Origin: Chersky-822 sp035509195 | GTDB taxonomy: Bacteria; Actinomycetota; Actinomycetes; Streptosporangiales; Streptosporangiaceae | DNA: 15,115 bases | Reading direction: 5' to 3' | Assembly (NCBI GenBank): GCA_035509195.1 | Contig: DATJLT010000177.1 | Coordinates: 1 to 15,115, forward strand | Program-made: the position numbers and the translations under genes | In this document: positions 1-7,170 of the stretch, in pieces | Numbering within the stretch: position 1 is the first letter of the stretch | Layout of the letters: every line of letters begins with the position of its first letter | Notes under the pieces: model-generated | Database searches by the model: none | What the model was told of the DNA's origin: nothing | What the model saw: the letters and a program-made list of their open reading frames with translations, nothing else

Positions 1-381
1 GTCATCGGTGATGATGACCGTCCGGCCTGGCCGCGCGTCGATGGCGGCGCTGGCGAGCTTGAAGAGATTGACCGTGGTGGTGTCGCTGACCAGGGACTGG
101 CCGGGTGCCGCGCCGGTCAGGTGCTGCCCGATGAGGTCGCCGGTCTCGCGCGGCAGGCCCACCCAGTCGTCCCAGGACCTGACCAGTCCGCCGCCCCACT
201 CCTCGCCGACGACCTCGGCGATCCTTGCCTTCGTCGCGAGCGGCAGCGGTCCGAGGGAGTTGCCGTCAAAGTAGATCTGGCCTTCGCGGGGCTTGACGAA
301 TTTGTCCCTGAAGCTAGCCAGCGGGTCGCTTGCGTCGAGTTGTTCGGCATATGTCCGGTCTAGTGGCAAAGCGTTGGTCAC
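1..381 (-). CDS. kynU: Kynureninase, N-terminal part (runs off the window)
   Basis: Kynureninase is a PLP enzyme that cleaves kynurenine or 3-hydroxykynurenine to anthranilate or 3-hydroxyanthranilate plus alanine, in cytoplasmic tryptophan breakdown. The 127 codons visible contain the family hallmarks: IYFDGNSLGPLP at residues 36-47, a WDDW block near 70-73, and LVSDTTTVNLFKL at 97-109, the stretch that holds the cofactor phosphate in this family. The lysine that binds PLP would lie beyond the window edge, so activity cannot be judged. I start at GTG 381 because the frame is open upstream only to a TGA at 424-426, no better start exists, and a -10-like element sits six bases before it. There is no Shine-Dalgarno sequence, which suggests a leaderless mRNA. 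It is separated from coxG by a repeat array and is probably its own transcription unit. Confidence 0.87.
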   Translation of the reverse strand, partial: MTNALPLDRTYAEQLDASDPLASFRDKFVKPREGQIYFDGNSLGPLPLATKARIAEVVGEEWGGGLVRSWDDWVGLPRETGDLIGQHLTGAAPGQSLVSDTTTVNLFKLASAAIDARPGRTVIITDD

Positions 382-387
382 CAGGCC

Positions 388-416
388 ACGATAACCAGCC
401 GCCGCCCACGCACCAA
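388..416 (-). promoter_or_regulatory. Candidate leaderless promoter of kynU
   Basis: On the minus strand TTGGTG (416-411) and TATCGT (393-388) form a -35/-10 pair with a 17-base spacer. The -10 fits the actinobacterial TANNNT pattern. Only six bases separate it from the GTG at 381, so transcription would begin at or next to the start codon. This explains the absence of a ribosome-binding site. The -35 is a weak match, so this is an inference. Confidence 0.45.
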
Positions 417-487
417 CCCCCGCTCAGGCCGGCTGGGAGTGCAGGGCTAGCCCCGAAGCGGACAAAAGGCTCGTATTGCGGCGGGTG

Positions 488-631
488 ACAGCAACGGTGG
501 TCCGTTGATGCTGTTGGGCGGCGCTTGGCTACGGCAACGGTGGAACTTCGTTGTCGCGGCTACAGCAACGCGGAGCCAGCGTTGCTGTTGCCGCGGCCAT
601 GAGAACAGCATCAGTGGCCACTCGTTGCTGT
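488..631. repeat. Four-unit array of short inverted repeats (array 1)
   Basis: The 284 bases between kynU and coxG contain four units at 488-514, 531-557, 562-588 and 605-631. Each has the form ACAGCA-N15-TGCTGT, often with CAACGGTGG after the left arm. The third unit is a perfect 10-bp stem (ACAGCAACGC with GCGTTGCTGT, loop 572-578). The central CA(A/T)C cores start at 492, 535, 566 and 609, giving spacings of 43, 31 and 43. A second array at the other end of the window has the same unit and the same spacing. In minus-strand RNA these hairpins lie just after coxG and could also block transcription or protect the 3' end, although no U-tract follows. I see nothing else convincing in 417-487 or 632-665. 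Confidence 0.85.
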
Positions 632-665
632 TGCCACCGGGGATCGCGGGGTCGGCGCTGCGAGA

Positions 666-1673
666 CTAGTCGGCCTTGCGGCGGAGGCGGCGGCGCCAGC
701 CGATGATGATGACGGCGGTGACGCCGGCGAGGAACGGTATCGAGCGCTTCAGCACTGGTACGCCCGCCACCCTCAGCAGGTTCAGCGATTCGTCCTTGCG
801 GCGGACCGGGCGCCGGCGCGGGGTGGCGGGCGCGGCCGGCGCGGATGCGGTGCCCTGGCCGTTCGATGCCGCTGTTCTGACACCCGAACTGGCCGTGCCG
901 TTCGCGGCAGGACCGCCGGCCCCTGCGCTCGCTGCGCTCTGGGTGCCCTGCGCCGTGCCGGCGGCGGCATCGGCGGGCGCTTCGGCATCGGCGGACGCAT
1001 CGGCCTGCGCCGTGGACGCCGGGGAGAGTGCCAGCCCGTGCTCGGCTAGCTTGGTCTTGATTTCCTCTAGCGAGGCAGGGCCGATGCCGTCGAGCGCGAT
1101 CAGCGCGTCGGCGGTCATGGCGGTGAGGTGGGAGACGGTGGTGACACCGTCCTTATGCAAGACGGCCAGGGCTCTGGCATTCAGGTGCAGGTCCTCAAGC
1201 GAGATCTCACCGGCGGGCGAGCCGTCGTCGGTTTCCGCGAGCAACTGCGCGAGGTTCTCCGCGAAGATGCCGATCAGCTTGCCGCCGACCTCGTTCATGA
1301 CGCCGCGGCCGAACTGGGCTGGCTTGCCGGTGACGTTCATGGTCGTGTAGACGGTGACCCGGGTCTCGCCACCGCTGCCCTCGAGCACCGAGCGGACCGA
1401 GGCCGACGCTGTACCTGCGCCCTTGGTCTCCTTGCCTGAGGCGTCCATCCGGATCATTCCGGCGGCATCGTCCTTCTCGACGATCTCCGCCCTGCCGGTG
1501 TAGGTCATGCTGATCGGGCCGACCTTCACCTTTATCCGGCCATTAATCACGTCGCCGTCGACCGAGTCGAGGGTGGCGCCTGGCATGCAAGGCGCCACCC
1601 TTTCGAAGTCGAGCAGCACATCCCACGCCCGCTCCTTAGGGACCGGGACAGTGAATGAGTGCTCTAGTTCCAT
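666..1673 (-). CDS. coxG: CoxG-like SRPBCC protein fused to an RNA polymerase alpha-CTD-like domain and a C-terminal membrane helix
   Basis: 335 residues. Residues 1-146 are a CoxG (SRPBCC/START-like) domain, with the family opening F-x-V-P-x-x-x-x-W-x-x-L-x-D and a CMPGA motif at 29-33. CoxG proteins help recruit aerobic CO dehydrogenase-type enzymes to the membrane and hand on electrons to quinone. Residues about 158-217 match the C-terminal domain of RNA polymerase alpha along its length: SLEDLHLNARAL, then L-x-x-x-G-V-x-T-V-x-x-L, then GIGPASLEEIKTKLAEHGL. Residues 218-290 are an Ala/Gly/Pro linker ending in an arginine-rich patch (PRRRPVRRK). One hydrophobic helix follows at about 305-325, with the basic tail RRRLRRKAD. 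This predicts a tail-anchored cytoplasmic protein. It follows coxM by 52 bases, with AGGAG nine bases before the ATG. The CoxG call is firm; the alpha-CTD domain is a by-eye match that I consider strong. Its role is unknown, and it may be a protein- or DNA-binding helix-hairpin-helix. Confidence 0.9.
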   Translation of the reverse strand: MELEHSFTVPVPKERAWDVLLDFERVAPCMPGATLDSVDGDVINGRIKVKVGPISMTYTGRAEIVEKDDAAGMIRMDASGKETKGAGTASASVRSVLEGSGGETRVTVYTTMNVTGKPAQFGRGVMNEVGGKLIGIFAENLAQLLAETDDGSPAGEISLEDLHLNARALAVLHKDGVTTVSHLTAMTADALIALDGIGPASLEEIKTKLAEHGLALSPASTAQADASADAEAPADAAAGTAQGTQSAASAGAGGPAANGTASSGVRTAASNGQGTASAPAAPATPRRRPVRRKDESLNLLRVAGVPVLKRSIPFLAGVTAVIIIGWRRRLRRKAD

Positions 1674-1706
1674 CTCGTTAGACTCCTGCTCTTTTAGCCA
1701 GCACCG

Positions 1707-1746
1707 GCGGTGGGGGTCGCGGACTTCAGTCCGCTACCCCCACCGC
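1707..1746 (-). promoter_or_regulatory. Long stem-loop with the coxM stop codon in its loop
   Basis: Bases 1707-1724 pair with 1729-1746 at 17 of 18 positions; the single mismatch is 1718 against 1735. The four-base loop reads TGAA on the minus strand and contains the coxM stop codon TGA. The stem covers the last coxM codons and reaches to within about 33 bases of the coxG start. No U-tract follows, so a simple intrinsic terminator is unlikely. It is more likely an attenuator, an RNase barrier or a translational-coupling element that sets the coxM to coxG ratio. Confidence 0.75.
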
Positions 1747-2589
1747 GGATACCAATGCTCGGCCAGTCAGTACCCGTGCCAGATGGCGCCGGTAGTCAGG
1801 CGCACCGTGCAGGTCTGCCGGTGGTTCCGTTCCATCGGCCGCGCTGGCCGCTGCCGCGTTGAGCGCGGCGCGGGTGGCTTCCGCTCCGGCGGCGGCCGCC
1901 TCGGTGGCGGTCGCCCTGACGGGGACGGAACCCATGTTCGTGAGTCCGACCCTGGCCTCGGCCACGTGCCCGTCCGACCGTCTGGCCAAAGCGGCCACCC
2001 CGACGATCGCCCAGGCTTGCGCGGTTCGGTGGAACTTCTCGTAACGATAACCCCACTCGGGTCCGAGCTTTGGCACCCGTACCCCGGTCAGGATCTCGTT
2101 GGGAGCCAGAGCCGTGGTCAGGTAATCGACGAAAAACTCAGATGCGGGTATTTCCCTGTCACCGTCTGGCCCGGTGGCCAGCATGCTGGCGTCCAGCGCC
2201 AGCACCACGGCCGGCAGGTCGCCTGCCGGGTCGCAGTGCGCGAGCGAGCCGCCGATGGTGCCGCGATGCCTGACCGCCGGGTCCGCCACGGTACCTGCCG
2301 TCTCGGCCAGCAGCCCGCAGTGCTCAAGTACGAGAGGATTGCGGGTCAGGTGGTAGTGGGTGGTGCCCGAGCCGATCAGCAGCGAGTCGCCCTCATCGAT
2401 GACCTCGCCGAGTTCGGCTACTCCGCCAACATCGACGAGCAGTTCAGGATAGGAGAGCCGCAGCCGCAGCAACGGCAGCAGGCTCTGGCCGCCGGCGATG
2501 ACCTTAGCGTCCTCGCCGCCGTTCTCCAGTGCGGCGACGGCGTCGTTGACAGAGGTCGCCTTGAAGTAGTCGAACTTGGCAGGAATCAT
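1726..2589 (-). CDS. coxM: FAD-binding medium subunit of a CO dehydrogenase/xanthine dehydrogenase-family enzyme
   Basis: 287 residues, the usual length for the family. The flavoprotein subunit passes electrons from the FeS subunit to an external acceptor. Both FAD-binding signatures are present: AGGQSLLPLLRLRL at 32-45 and TIGGSLAHCDPAGDLP at 111-126. The start is the ATG at 2589, giving the family N-terminus MIPAKFDYF. An in-frame ATG 20 codons upstream lies inside coxL and is not needed. The start overlaps the coxL stop as ATGA, indicating translational coupling. The stop codon lies in the loop of a strong hairpin. Subunit assignment is firm; the substrate is unknown. Confidence 0.94.
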   Translation of the reverse strand: MIPAKFDYFKATSVNDAVAALENGGEDAKVIAGGQSLLPLLRLRLSYPELLVDVGGVAELGEVIDEGDSLLIGSGTTHYHLTRNPLVLEHCGLLAETAGTVADPAVRHRGTIGGSLAHCDPAGDLPAVVLALDASMLATGPDGDREIPASEFFVDYLTTALAPNEILTGVRVPKLGPEWGYRYEKFHRTAQAWAIVGVAALARRSDGHVAEARVGLTNMGSVPVRATATEAAAAGAEATRAALNAAAASAADGTEPPADLHGAPDYRRHLARVLTGRALVSAVGVAD

Positions 2590-4946
2590 GCTGCCCCTCC
2601 ATTGGCACGGGCGGTCTCGATGGTGCGCCAGACCCGCTCTGGCGAGCATGGCATGGTCACGTCCCTGATCCCGAGCGGCCGCAGCGCATCGACGATCGCG
2701 TTGACCACGGCAGGCGTGGAGGCAATCGTGCCCGCTTCGCCGACGCCCTTGACGCCGAGGCGGTTCGCGGCCGGGCTCTCCGTGCGGTCAGTGATGTAGG
2801 AAGGCACGTCAGCCGCCGATGGCACCAGGTAGTCCGCCAGCGTCGTCGTCAGCAGGTTCCCCGCGTCGTCGTAGACGGCTTCCTCGTAAAGTGCCTGGCC
2901 GATGCCCTGAGCGATGCCGCCGTGTACCTGGCCGTCCACGATCAGGGGATTGACGACCTTGCCGATGTCATCGACAGCGACGTACTTCCTGATCGTGACC
3001 ATGCCTGTCTCTGTGTCCACCTCGACCGCGCACAGGTGCGTGCCGTGCGGGAAAGAGAAGTTCTCCGGGTCATAGGTTGAGTCTGAGTCGAGCGAGGGTT
3101 CGACGCCCTCAGGGAGGTTGTGGGCGGCGAAGGTGGCCAGGGCGACTTCCTGTATCGAGACTTCCTTGCCGCCTCCGGCGCTGAACTTGCCATGGGCGAA
3201 GTCGACCGACTCTGGCGGTGCCTCGAGCATCGCCGAGGCGATGACCTTGGCCTTGGCGATCACCTTGTCGCAGGCACCGACGACAGCCATGCCACCGACC
3301 GCCAGCGACCTCGACCCGTAGGTGTCCATTCCCTTAGGCGAGACCTGGGTGTCGCCATGCAGCACCCGGATGTCCTCGAAAGGCACGCCGAGTTGGTCGG
3401 CCACGATCTGGCTCCAGGCCGTCTCGTGCCCCTGTCCGTGGGCGCTCGACCCCGTGACCACTTCGACCTTTCCGGTCGGCAGCATCCTGATCGAGGCGCT
3501 TTCCCACCCGCCGGCACCGTAGGACAGCGAGCCGAGCACGCGGGACGGTGCCAGGCCGCACATCTCCGTGTACGTCGACACGCCGATCCCGAGCCGTACG
3601 GGGTCATTTTGGCTGACCCTGCGCTCTTGCTCTGCCCTGAGCTCGTCGTAGCCGAACAGTTCCCTCGCGCGGGCCGTCGCAGCCTCATAGTTACCTGAGT
3701 CGTACGTGAGGCCGCAGACCGTGGTGAACGGGAACTCCTCATGCTTGATCCAGTTGCGTTCCCGCACCTCAAGAGGGTCGAGGCCGAGTTCGGCCGCGAG
3801 TTCGTCCATGATCCGCTCGATCGCGAACGTGGCCTCAGGCCGGCCGGCGCCACGGTAGGCGTCGGTGGGCATCTTCGTCGTGAAGACGCCTGTGCACCGG
3901 AACGAGTACGCGCCCATCTTGTAGATGGCAGGGAACATGAACGCGCCAAGTAGCGGGATACCAGGCGTGACGAGCATCAGGTACGCGCCCATGTCGGCCA
4001 GCAGGTCAACGGACAAGCCCCTGATCCGGCCGTCGCTGTCGGCGGCGATCTTGATGCGCTGCCACTGGTCGCGGCCGTGGTGCACGGTGAGGTTGCCTTC
4101 GCTGCGCGACTCGGTCCACTTGACCGGCTTGCGCAGCTTGCGCGAGATCAGGACGGCGAGCACTTCCTCGGCCGTGACCTGGAGCTTAGAACCGAAGCCG
4201 CCGCCGACGTCAGGAGCGACGACCCTGATGTCCTGCTCGGGGATGCCGAAGAAGGCCGCAAGCGCGAACCTGAGCACGTGCGGGATCTGGGTCGCCGACC
4301 AGAGCGTTACCTGGTCGCCGTCCCAGGCGGAGACCACGGCACGCGGCTCCATCGCGCAGGGGATCAGGCGCTGCTGCCGGTAATCGCGCTCGATGACGAT
4401 TGGCGCGCTCGCGAACGCGGCATCCAGGTCGCCGGCGGCGAAGACCCACTCATAGCTCTTGTTGCCTGCCTCGTGGACCTTGGGGGAGCCCTCTTCGAGC
4501 GCGGTCCTCATGTCGAGCACAGGTTCAAGCTGCTCGTAGGACACGTCGACACCGGCGACCGCGTCGGCGGCCGTGTAGCGATCGCGCGCGATCACGGCGG
4601 CCACGGCCTCGCCGACGTAACGCACTTCGTCGACGGCCATCGGCGGGTGCGGCGGTATCACGATGTCCTCGGTCACGGGCCAGGCGCAGGGCAGGCTTCC
4701 CTGCTGGTCCGCAAGGTCGGCGCCGGAGAACGCGGCGACGACGCCAGGCATCTTCAGCGCGGCGCTGACGTCGACCGAGGTGATCTTGGCGTGCGCGACC
4801 GGGCTGCGTACGAATGCCATGTGCAGCATGCCTGGCAGGACGATGTTGTCTGTCCAGTTCGTCTGCCCGGTGATGAGCCTGGCGTCTTCCTTGCGGCGGC
4901 GGGCCCTTCCGAGCTCGGCAGCCGGCGGTTCCTCTGTAATCGTCAT
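2586..4946 (-). CDS. coxL: Molybdenum-binding large subunit, form II CoxL type
   Basis: 786 residues, full length for a molybdopterin cytosine dinucleotide hydroxylase large subunit. Visible motifs are VGEAVAAVIA (111-120), the pterin-binding GGGFGSK (248-254), the active-site loop AYRGAGR (363-369) and GVGEAGT near 734-740, whose Glu (about 737) is the catalytic base of the family. Form I CO dehydrogenases carry AYXCSFR; AYRGAGR is the form II signature. Form II enzymes have not been firmly shown to oxidise CO and may hydroxylate another substrate. The gene overlaps coxS and coxM by ATGA at both ends, so S, L and M should be made in equal amounts. The S-L-M order also fits form II, whereas form I operons are M-S-L. 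No coxD, coxE, coxF or cofactor-maturation genes are in the window. Confidence 0.95.
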   Translation of the reverse strand: MTITEEPPAAELGRARRRKEDARLITGQTNWTDNIVLPGMLHMAFVRSPVAHAKITSVDVSAALKMPGVVAAFSGADLADQQGSLPCAWPVTEDIVIPPHPPMAVDEVRYVGEAVAAVIARDRYTAADAVAGVDVSYEQLEPVLDMRTALEEGSPKVHEAGNKSYEWVFAAGDLDAAFASAPIVIERDYRQQRLIPCAMEPRAVVSAWDGDQVTLWSATQIPHVLRFALAAFFGIPEQDIRVVAPDVGGGFGSKLQVTAEEVLAVLISRKLRKPVKWTESRSEGNLTVHHGRDQWQRIKIAADSDGRIRGLSVDLLADMGAYLMLVTPGIPLLGAFMFPAIYKMGAYSFRCTGVFTTKMPTDAYRGAGRPEATFAIERIMDELAAELGLDPLEVRERNWIKHEEFPFTTVCGLTYDSGNYEAATARARELFGYDELRAEQERRVSQNDPVRLGIGVSTYTEMCGLAPSRVLGSLSYGAGGWESASIRMLPTGKVEVVTGSSAHGQGHETAWSQIVADQLGVPFEDIRVLHGDTQVSPKGMDTYGSRSLAVGGMAVVGACDKVIAKAKVIASAMLEAPPESVDFAHGKFSAGGGKEVSIQEVALATFAAHNLPEGVEPSLDSDSTYDPENFSFPHGTHLCAVEVDTETGMVTIRKYVAVDDIGKVVNPLIVDGQVHGGIAQGIGQALYEEAVYDDAGNLLTTTLADYLVPSAADVPSYITDRTESPAANRLGVKGVGEAGTIASTPAVVNAIVDALRPLGIRDVTMPCSPERVWRTIETARANGGAA

Positions 4947-5410
4947 TGGGCCGCTCCTGCCTCAGAGGCGCGCCGTACGGCGCGGACGATGTGCTCGTAA
5001 CCGGTACAACGGCACAAGTTGCCTTCTAGCCCTTCGCGGATCTGCTCATCGCTCGGGTTCGGGTTGTCCCGCAGCAGGTCGGCGCTGGCCAGGATCATGC
5101 CTGGCGTGCAGTAACCGCACTGGAGCGCGTGCTCCTCGTTGAACGCCCGCTGCAGCGGGTGCAACTCCCCGTTGGCCAGGCCCTCGATCGTGGTGATCTC
5201 TGACCCGTCGGCCTGGACGGCGAGCACGGCGCAGCTCTTGACCGACATCCCGTCCATCAGGACCGTGCATGCGCCGCAGTTGGACGTATCGCATCCGATG
5301 GGAGTACCGGTCTTCCCGAGCACATCTCGCAGATAGTGCACGAGCAGCAGCCTTGGCTCTACCTGGTCGACGTAGCTGACTCCGTCGACAGTTACGTTTA
5401 TTTCGGTCAT
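4943..5410 (-). CDS. coxS: [2Fe-2S] small subunit of the CO dehydrogenase-like hydroxylase
   Basis: 155 residues, typical length. The N-terminal ferredoxin-like cluster ligands are C40, C45, C48 and C60 (GCDTSNCGAC then SC). The C-terminal four-helix cluster ligands are C98, C101, C133 and C135 (CGYC, CRC). All eight are present, so an electron path from the molybdenum site to FAD is intact. The start at 5410 is chosen because GAGGAG lies about eight bases upstream and the family N-terminus begins here. The frame stays open to 5785 only because it runs antisense-free through pstB in another frame. It is the first gene of the cox operon, 118 bases after pstB on the same strand. Confidence 0.95.
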   Translation of the reverse strand: MTEINVTVDGVSYVDQVEPRLLLVHYLRDVLGKTGTPIGCDTSNCGACTVLMDGMSVKSCAVLAVQADGSEITTIEGLANGELHPLQRAFNEEHALQCGYCTPGMILASADLLRDNPNPSDEQIREGLEGNLCRCTGYEHIVRAVRRASEAGAAQ

Positions 5411-5431
5411 TCGCTGGCTCCTCAAAGACGT

Positions 5432-5447
5432 CTGATGCGCCTGATGC
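5432..5447 (-). promoter_or_regulatory. Direct repeat in the coxS leader
   Basis: In the 118-base gap between pstB and coxS, GCATCAG occurs twice on the minus strand (5447-5441 and 5438-5432), nine bases apart and just upstream of the coxS ribosome-binding site. TTGGCA overlaps the upstream copy as a possible -35, but no clear TANNNT is seen downstream. It could be a regulator site. The gap also has a weak CCCAC/GTGGG stem around 5482-5515 with no T-tract, so I do not call a terminator; read-through from pst is possible. Confidence 0.3.
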
Positions 5448-5528
5448 CAACTTAGAACCGCTGGACCCCGCGCGGTAGCCCCCACTCCGGGCTTTGGCCG
5501 GCCTGTGCGAGGTGGGCGGCGGCGGGAA

Positions 5529-6350
5529 CTAGCCGAAGCGGCCGTTGACGTAATCGGCGGTGCGCTCGTCTGCCGGGTCGCTGAAGAGCCGCTCGGTGGG
5601 GCCAGACTCGACGATGTGACCAGGGCTGCGATCGGTGGCGAGGAAGAAAGCGCAGTTCTGGGACACTCGCGCCGCTTGCTGCATGTTGTGGGTGACGATG
5701 ACGATCGTGACCTCGTCCTGCAGTTCGGCGATCGTCTCTTCGACCCGCCTCGTTGAGGTGGGGTCAAGGGCAGAACACGGTTCATCCATCAAGAGCACCG
5801 CCGGACTCACCGCCAGTGACCTGGCGATGCACAGCCGCTGCTGCTGGCCGCCTGACAGGGCGCCGCCAGGCGTGCGAAGCCGGCGCTTGACCTCCTCCCA
5901 CAGGCCCGCACGCCGCAGGCTGGTCTCGACCACCTCTTCCTTGTTGCGGACCCTGATGCCAGCCAGTTTCAGCCCGCTGGCCACGTTGTCGTAGATCGAC
6001 ATGGCAGGGAAGGGGTTGGGTTTCTGGAAGACCATGCCGATGCGCTTGCGTATTTCGGTCGGGCGGTTCGCAGGGTCGTAGATGTCCTTGCCGTCGAGCA
6101 GGACCTCTCCCGCCAGCGCCGCTCCCCTGATCATTTCGTGCATCCGGTTCAGCGTGCGCAGGAACGTGGACTTGCCGCATCCTGAAGGACCGATGAGCGC
6201 GGTCACCGTTCCCGGCTCCATGGTCAGCGAGACTCGCTCGAGAACCTTGTTGCTGCCGAACCACGCCGAGACCGACCTGGCTTCCAGCCTGGACAGCGGG
6301 GCGGCGTCGTCCAGAAGAGGCGGCGCGAATTCCTGGGTTTGCTCGGTCAT
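5529..6350 (-). CDS. pstB: Phosphate-type ABC transporter ATP-binding protein
   Basis: 273 residues, near the family length. It powers the PstCA channel on the cytoplasmic face. Motifs in order: Walker A GPSGCGKST (54-62), the Pst-typical LNRMHEMI (67-74) and EVLLDGKDIY (82-91), Q-loop Q109 in MVFQKPNPFPAMSIYDNV, signature LSGGQQQR (165-172), Walker B VLLMDEP (185-191) with catalytic E190, and switch H221. All residues needed for ATP hydrolysis are intact. It starts ten bases after the sortase-like gene, with GAGG about nine bases before the ATG. Its place at the end of the operon, separated from pstA by three non-standard genes, is unusual; pstB normally follows pstA directly. No phoU follows in the window. 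Confidence 0.95.
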   Translation of the reverse strand: MTEQTQEFAPPLLDDAAPLSRLEARSVSAWFGSNKVLERVSLTMEPGTVTALIGPSGCGKSTFLRTLNRMHEMIRGAALAGEVLLDGKDIYDPANRPTEIRKRIGMVFQKPNPFPAMSIYDNVASGLKLAGIRVRNKEEVVETSLRRAGLWEEVKRRLRTPGGALSGGQQQRLCIARSLAVSPAVLLMDEPCSALDPTSTRRVEETIAELQDEVTIVIVTHNMQQAARVSQNCAFFLATDRSPGHIVESGPTERLFSDPADERTADYVNGRFG

Positions 6351-6360
6351 CTGGGCTGCC

Positions 6361-7170
6361 TCAGTAGACGTTCGGTAGGACGGCGGCCAGGCTACGGTAA
6401 AGGTTCCATACCACGACCATCACGACAGGAGCAGCCGCCAGGTAGGCCGGCCAGGGCGCCCACCGAGCCGCCGCGACCGTGCAGGCCGCGGAAACGCCGA
6501 CGAGCGCGAGAGCCCAGAGCAAGGCGATCACGAGGGCGCCGCTGTCACCAGCGAGCGCGGTCTCGTCGGAGTAGACCGGTGGCAGGTTTCCCGGCTCTGG
6601 CTGGACGTTCGAGACCAGGTCGGCGTCCACGTAGAAGTAGTAGCTCGGCACGTAGGGAGATCCCGCTGTCAGCAAGATCAGCCGGTTGGGCGCGGGATCG
6701 GAGACCAGTTCGCTGCTGTCGCCGAAGGCGGCGACCCGGTATGTGGAGATGCCCTGGCTGGTCACGGCCTTGATCTCGGCGCCGGTGCGCAGCCCGCCTA
6801 GCTTGCCGAACGGGGCGCCGAAGCTGGCGAGCCGGCCGTAGATCTCGGAAACGCCGCCCTGGCCGGGCAGCGGACTGCTCCTGACCAGGCCGGGCCCGAG
6901 CATCAGGTTCTCCGGAGTCGTCCCTTCCACCACGACCAGGTTCTTTACCCCAATGCTCGGGAAGTCGAGTATCGCTACCGGCGCCCCGGGCATTGTCGGC
7001 CCGGTGGGAGCGACGGCCTGGGAAAGCTCGTTCCTGAGCTGCACGTAAAGCCTGGTCTGGTCCTGGCCCTCCTGAATCGATGAGAAGCCGAACAGGTAAG
7101 CGGCGAACCCGAGCAGCAGCACAGAGAGCAGCAGCAAGCTGCGGCCCGCCATGCGCGCCGGCTCAGCCAT
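6361..7170 (-). CDS. Sortase-fold membrane protein lacking the catalytic residues (pseudo-sortase)
   Basis: 269 residues. Topology read from the sequence: one N-terminal helix (about 9-29), an extracellular domain (65-185) and two C-terminal helices (about 210-232 and 243-262). The extracellular domain follows the class E-like sortase pattern: IDFPSIGV-like opening (68-75), VVVEGTT (79-85), GPGLVRSSPLPGQGG (92-106), FGAPFGKLGGLRTG (117-130), TYRV (143-146) and RLILLTAGSP (163-172). Active sortases have GHR before the YGAPF block, TC in the LTLxTC strand and a late Arg. Here R113, A169 and an aromatic residue near 178 occupy these places. The fold is kept but transpeptidase chemistry should be lost. 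ATG 7170 overlaps the upstream stop by eight bases, so translation is coupled. Its place between anchored binding proteins and pstB suggests a structural or sensory role in the Pst complex, which is inferred. Fold assignment is by eye. Confidence 0.8.
   Translation of the reverse strand: MAEPARMAGRSLLLLSVLLLGFAAYLFGFSSIQEGQDQTRLYVQLRNELSQAVAPTGPTMPGAPVAILDFPSIGVKNLVVVEGTTPENLMLGPGLVRSSPLPGQGGVSEIYGRLASFGAPFGKLGGLRTGAEIKAVTSQGISTYRVAAFGDSSELVSDPAPNRLILLTAGSPYVPSYYFYVDADLVSNVQPEPGNLPPVYSDETALAGDSGALVIALLWALALVGVSAACTVAAARWAPWPAYLAAAPVVMVVVWNLYRSLAAVLPNVY

Noticed and set aside
488..631. CRISPR array
   Set aside because: The units are diverged, self-complementary and separated by only 4-16 bases, with no spacer-like inserts and no cas genes.
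1507..2799. Long plus-strand open frame of 430 codons
   Set aside because: It runs opposite to coxG, coxM and coxL, which have clear motifs. It has no recognisable domain and is a GC-driven shadow.
4077..5000. Plus-strand open frame of 307 codons
   Set aside because: Antisense to coxL; composition is Arg/Gly/Asp-rich with no motif and no ribosome-binding site that stands out.
5482..5515. Intrinsic terminator after pstB
   Set aside because: The stem is weak and discontinuous and no T-tract follows on the minus strand.
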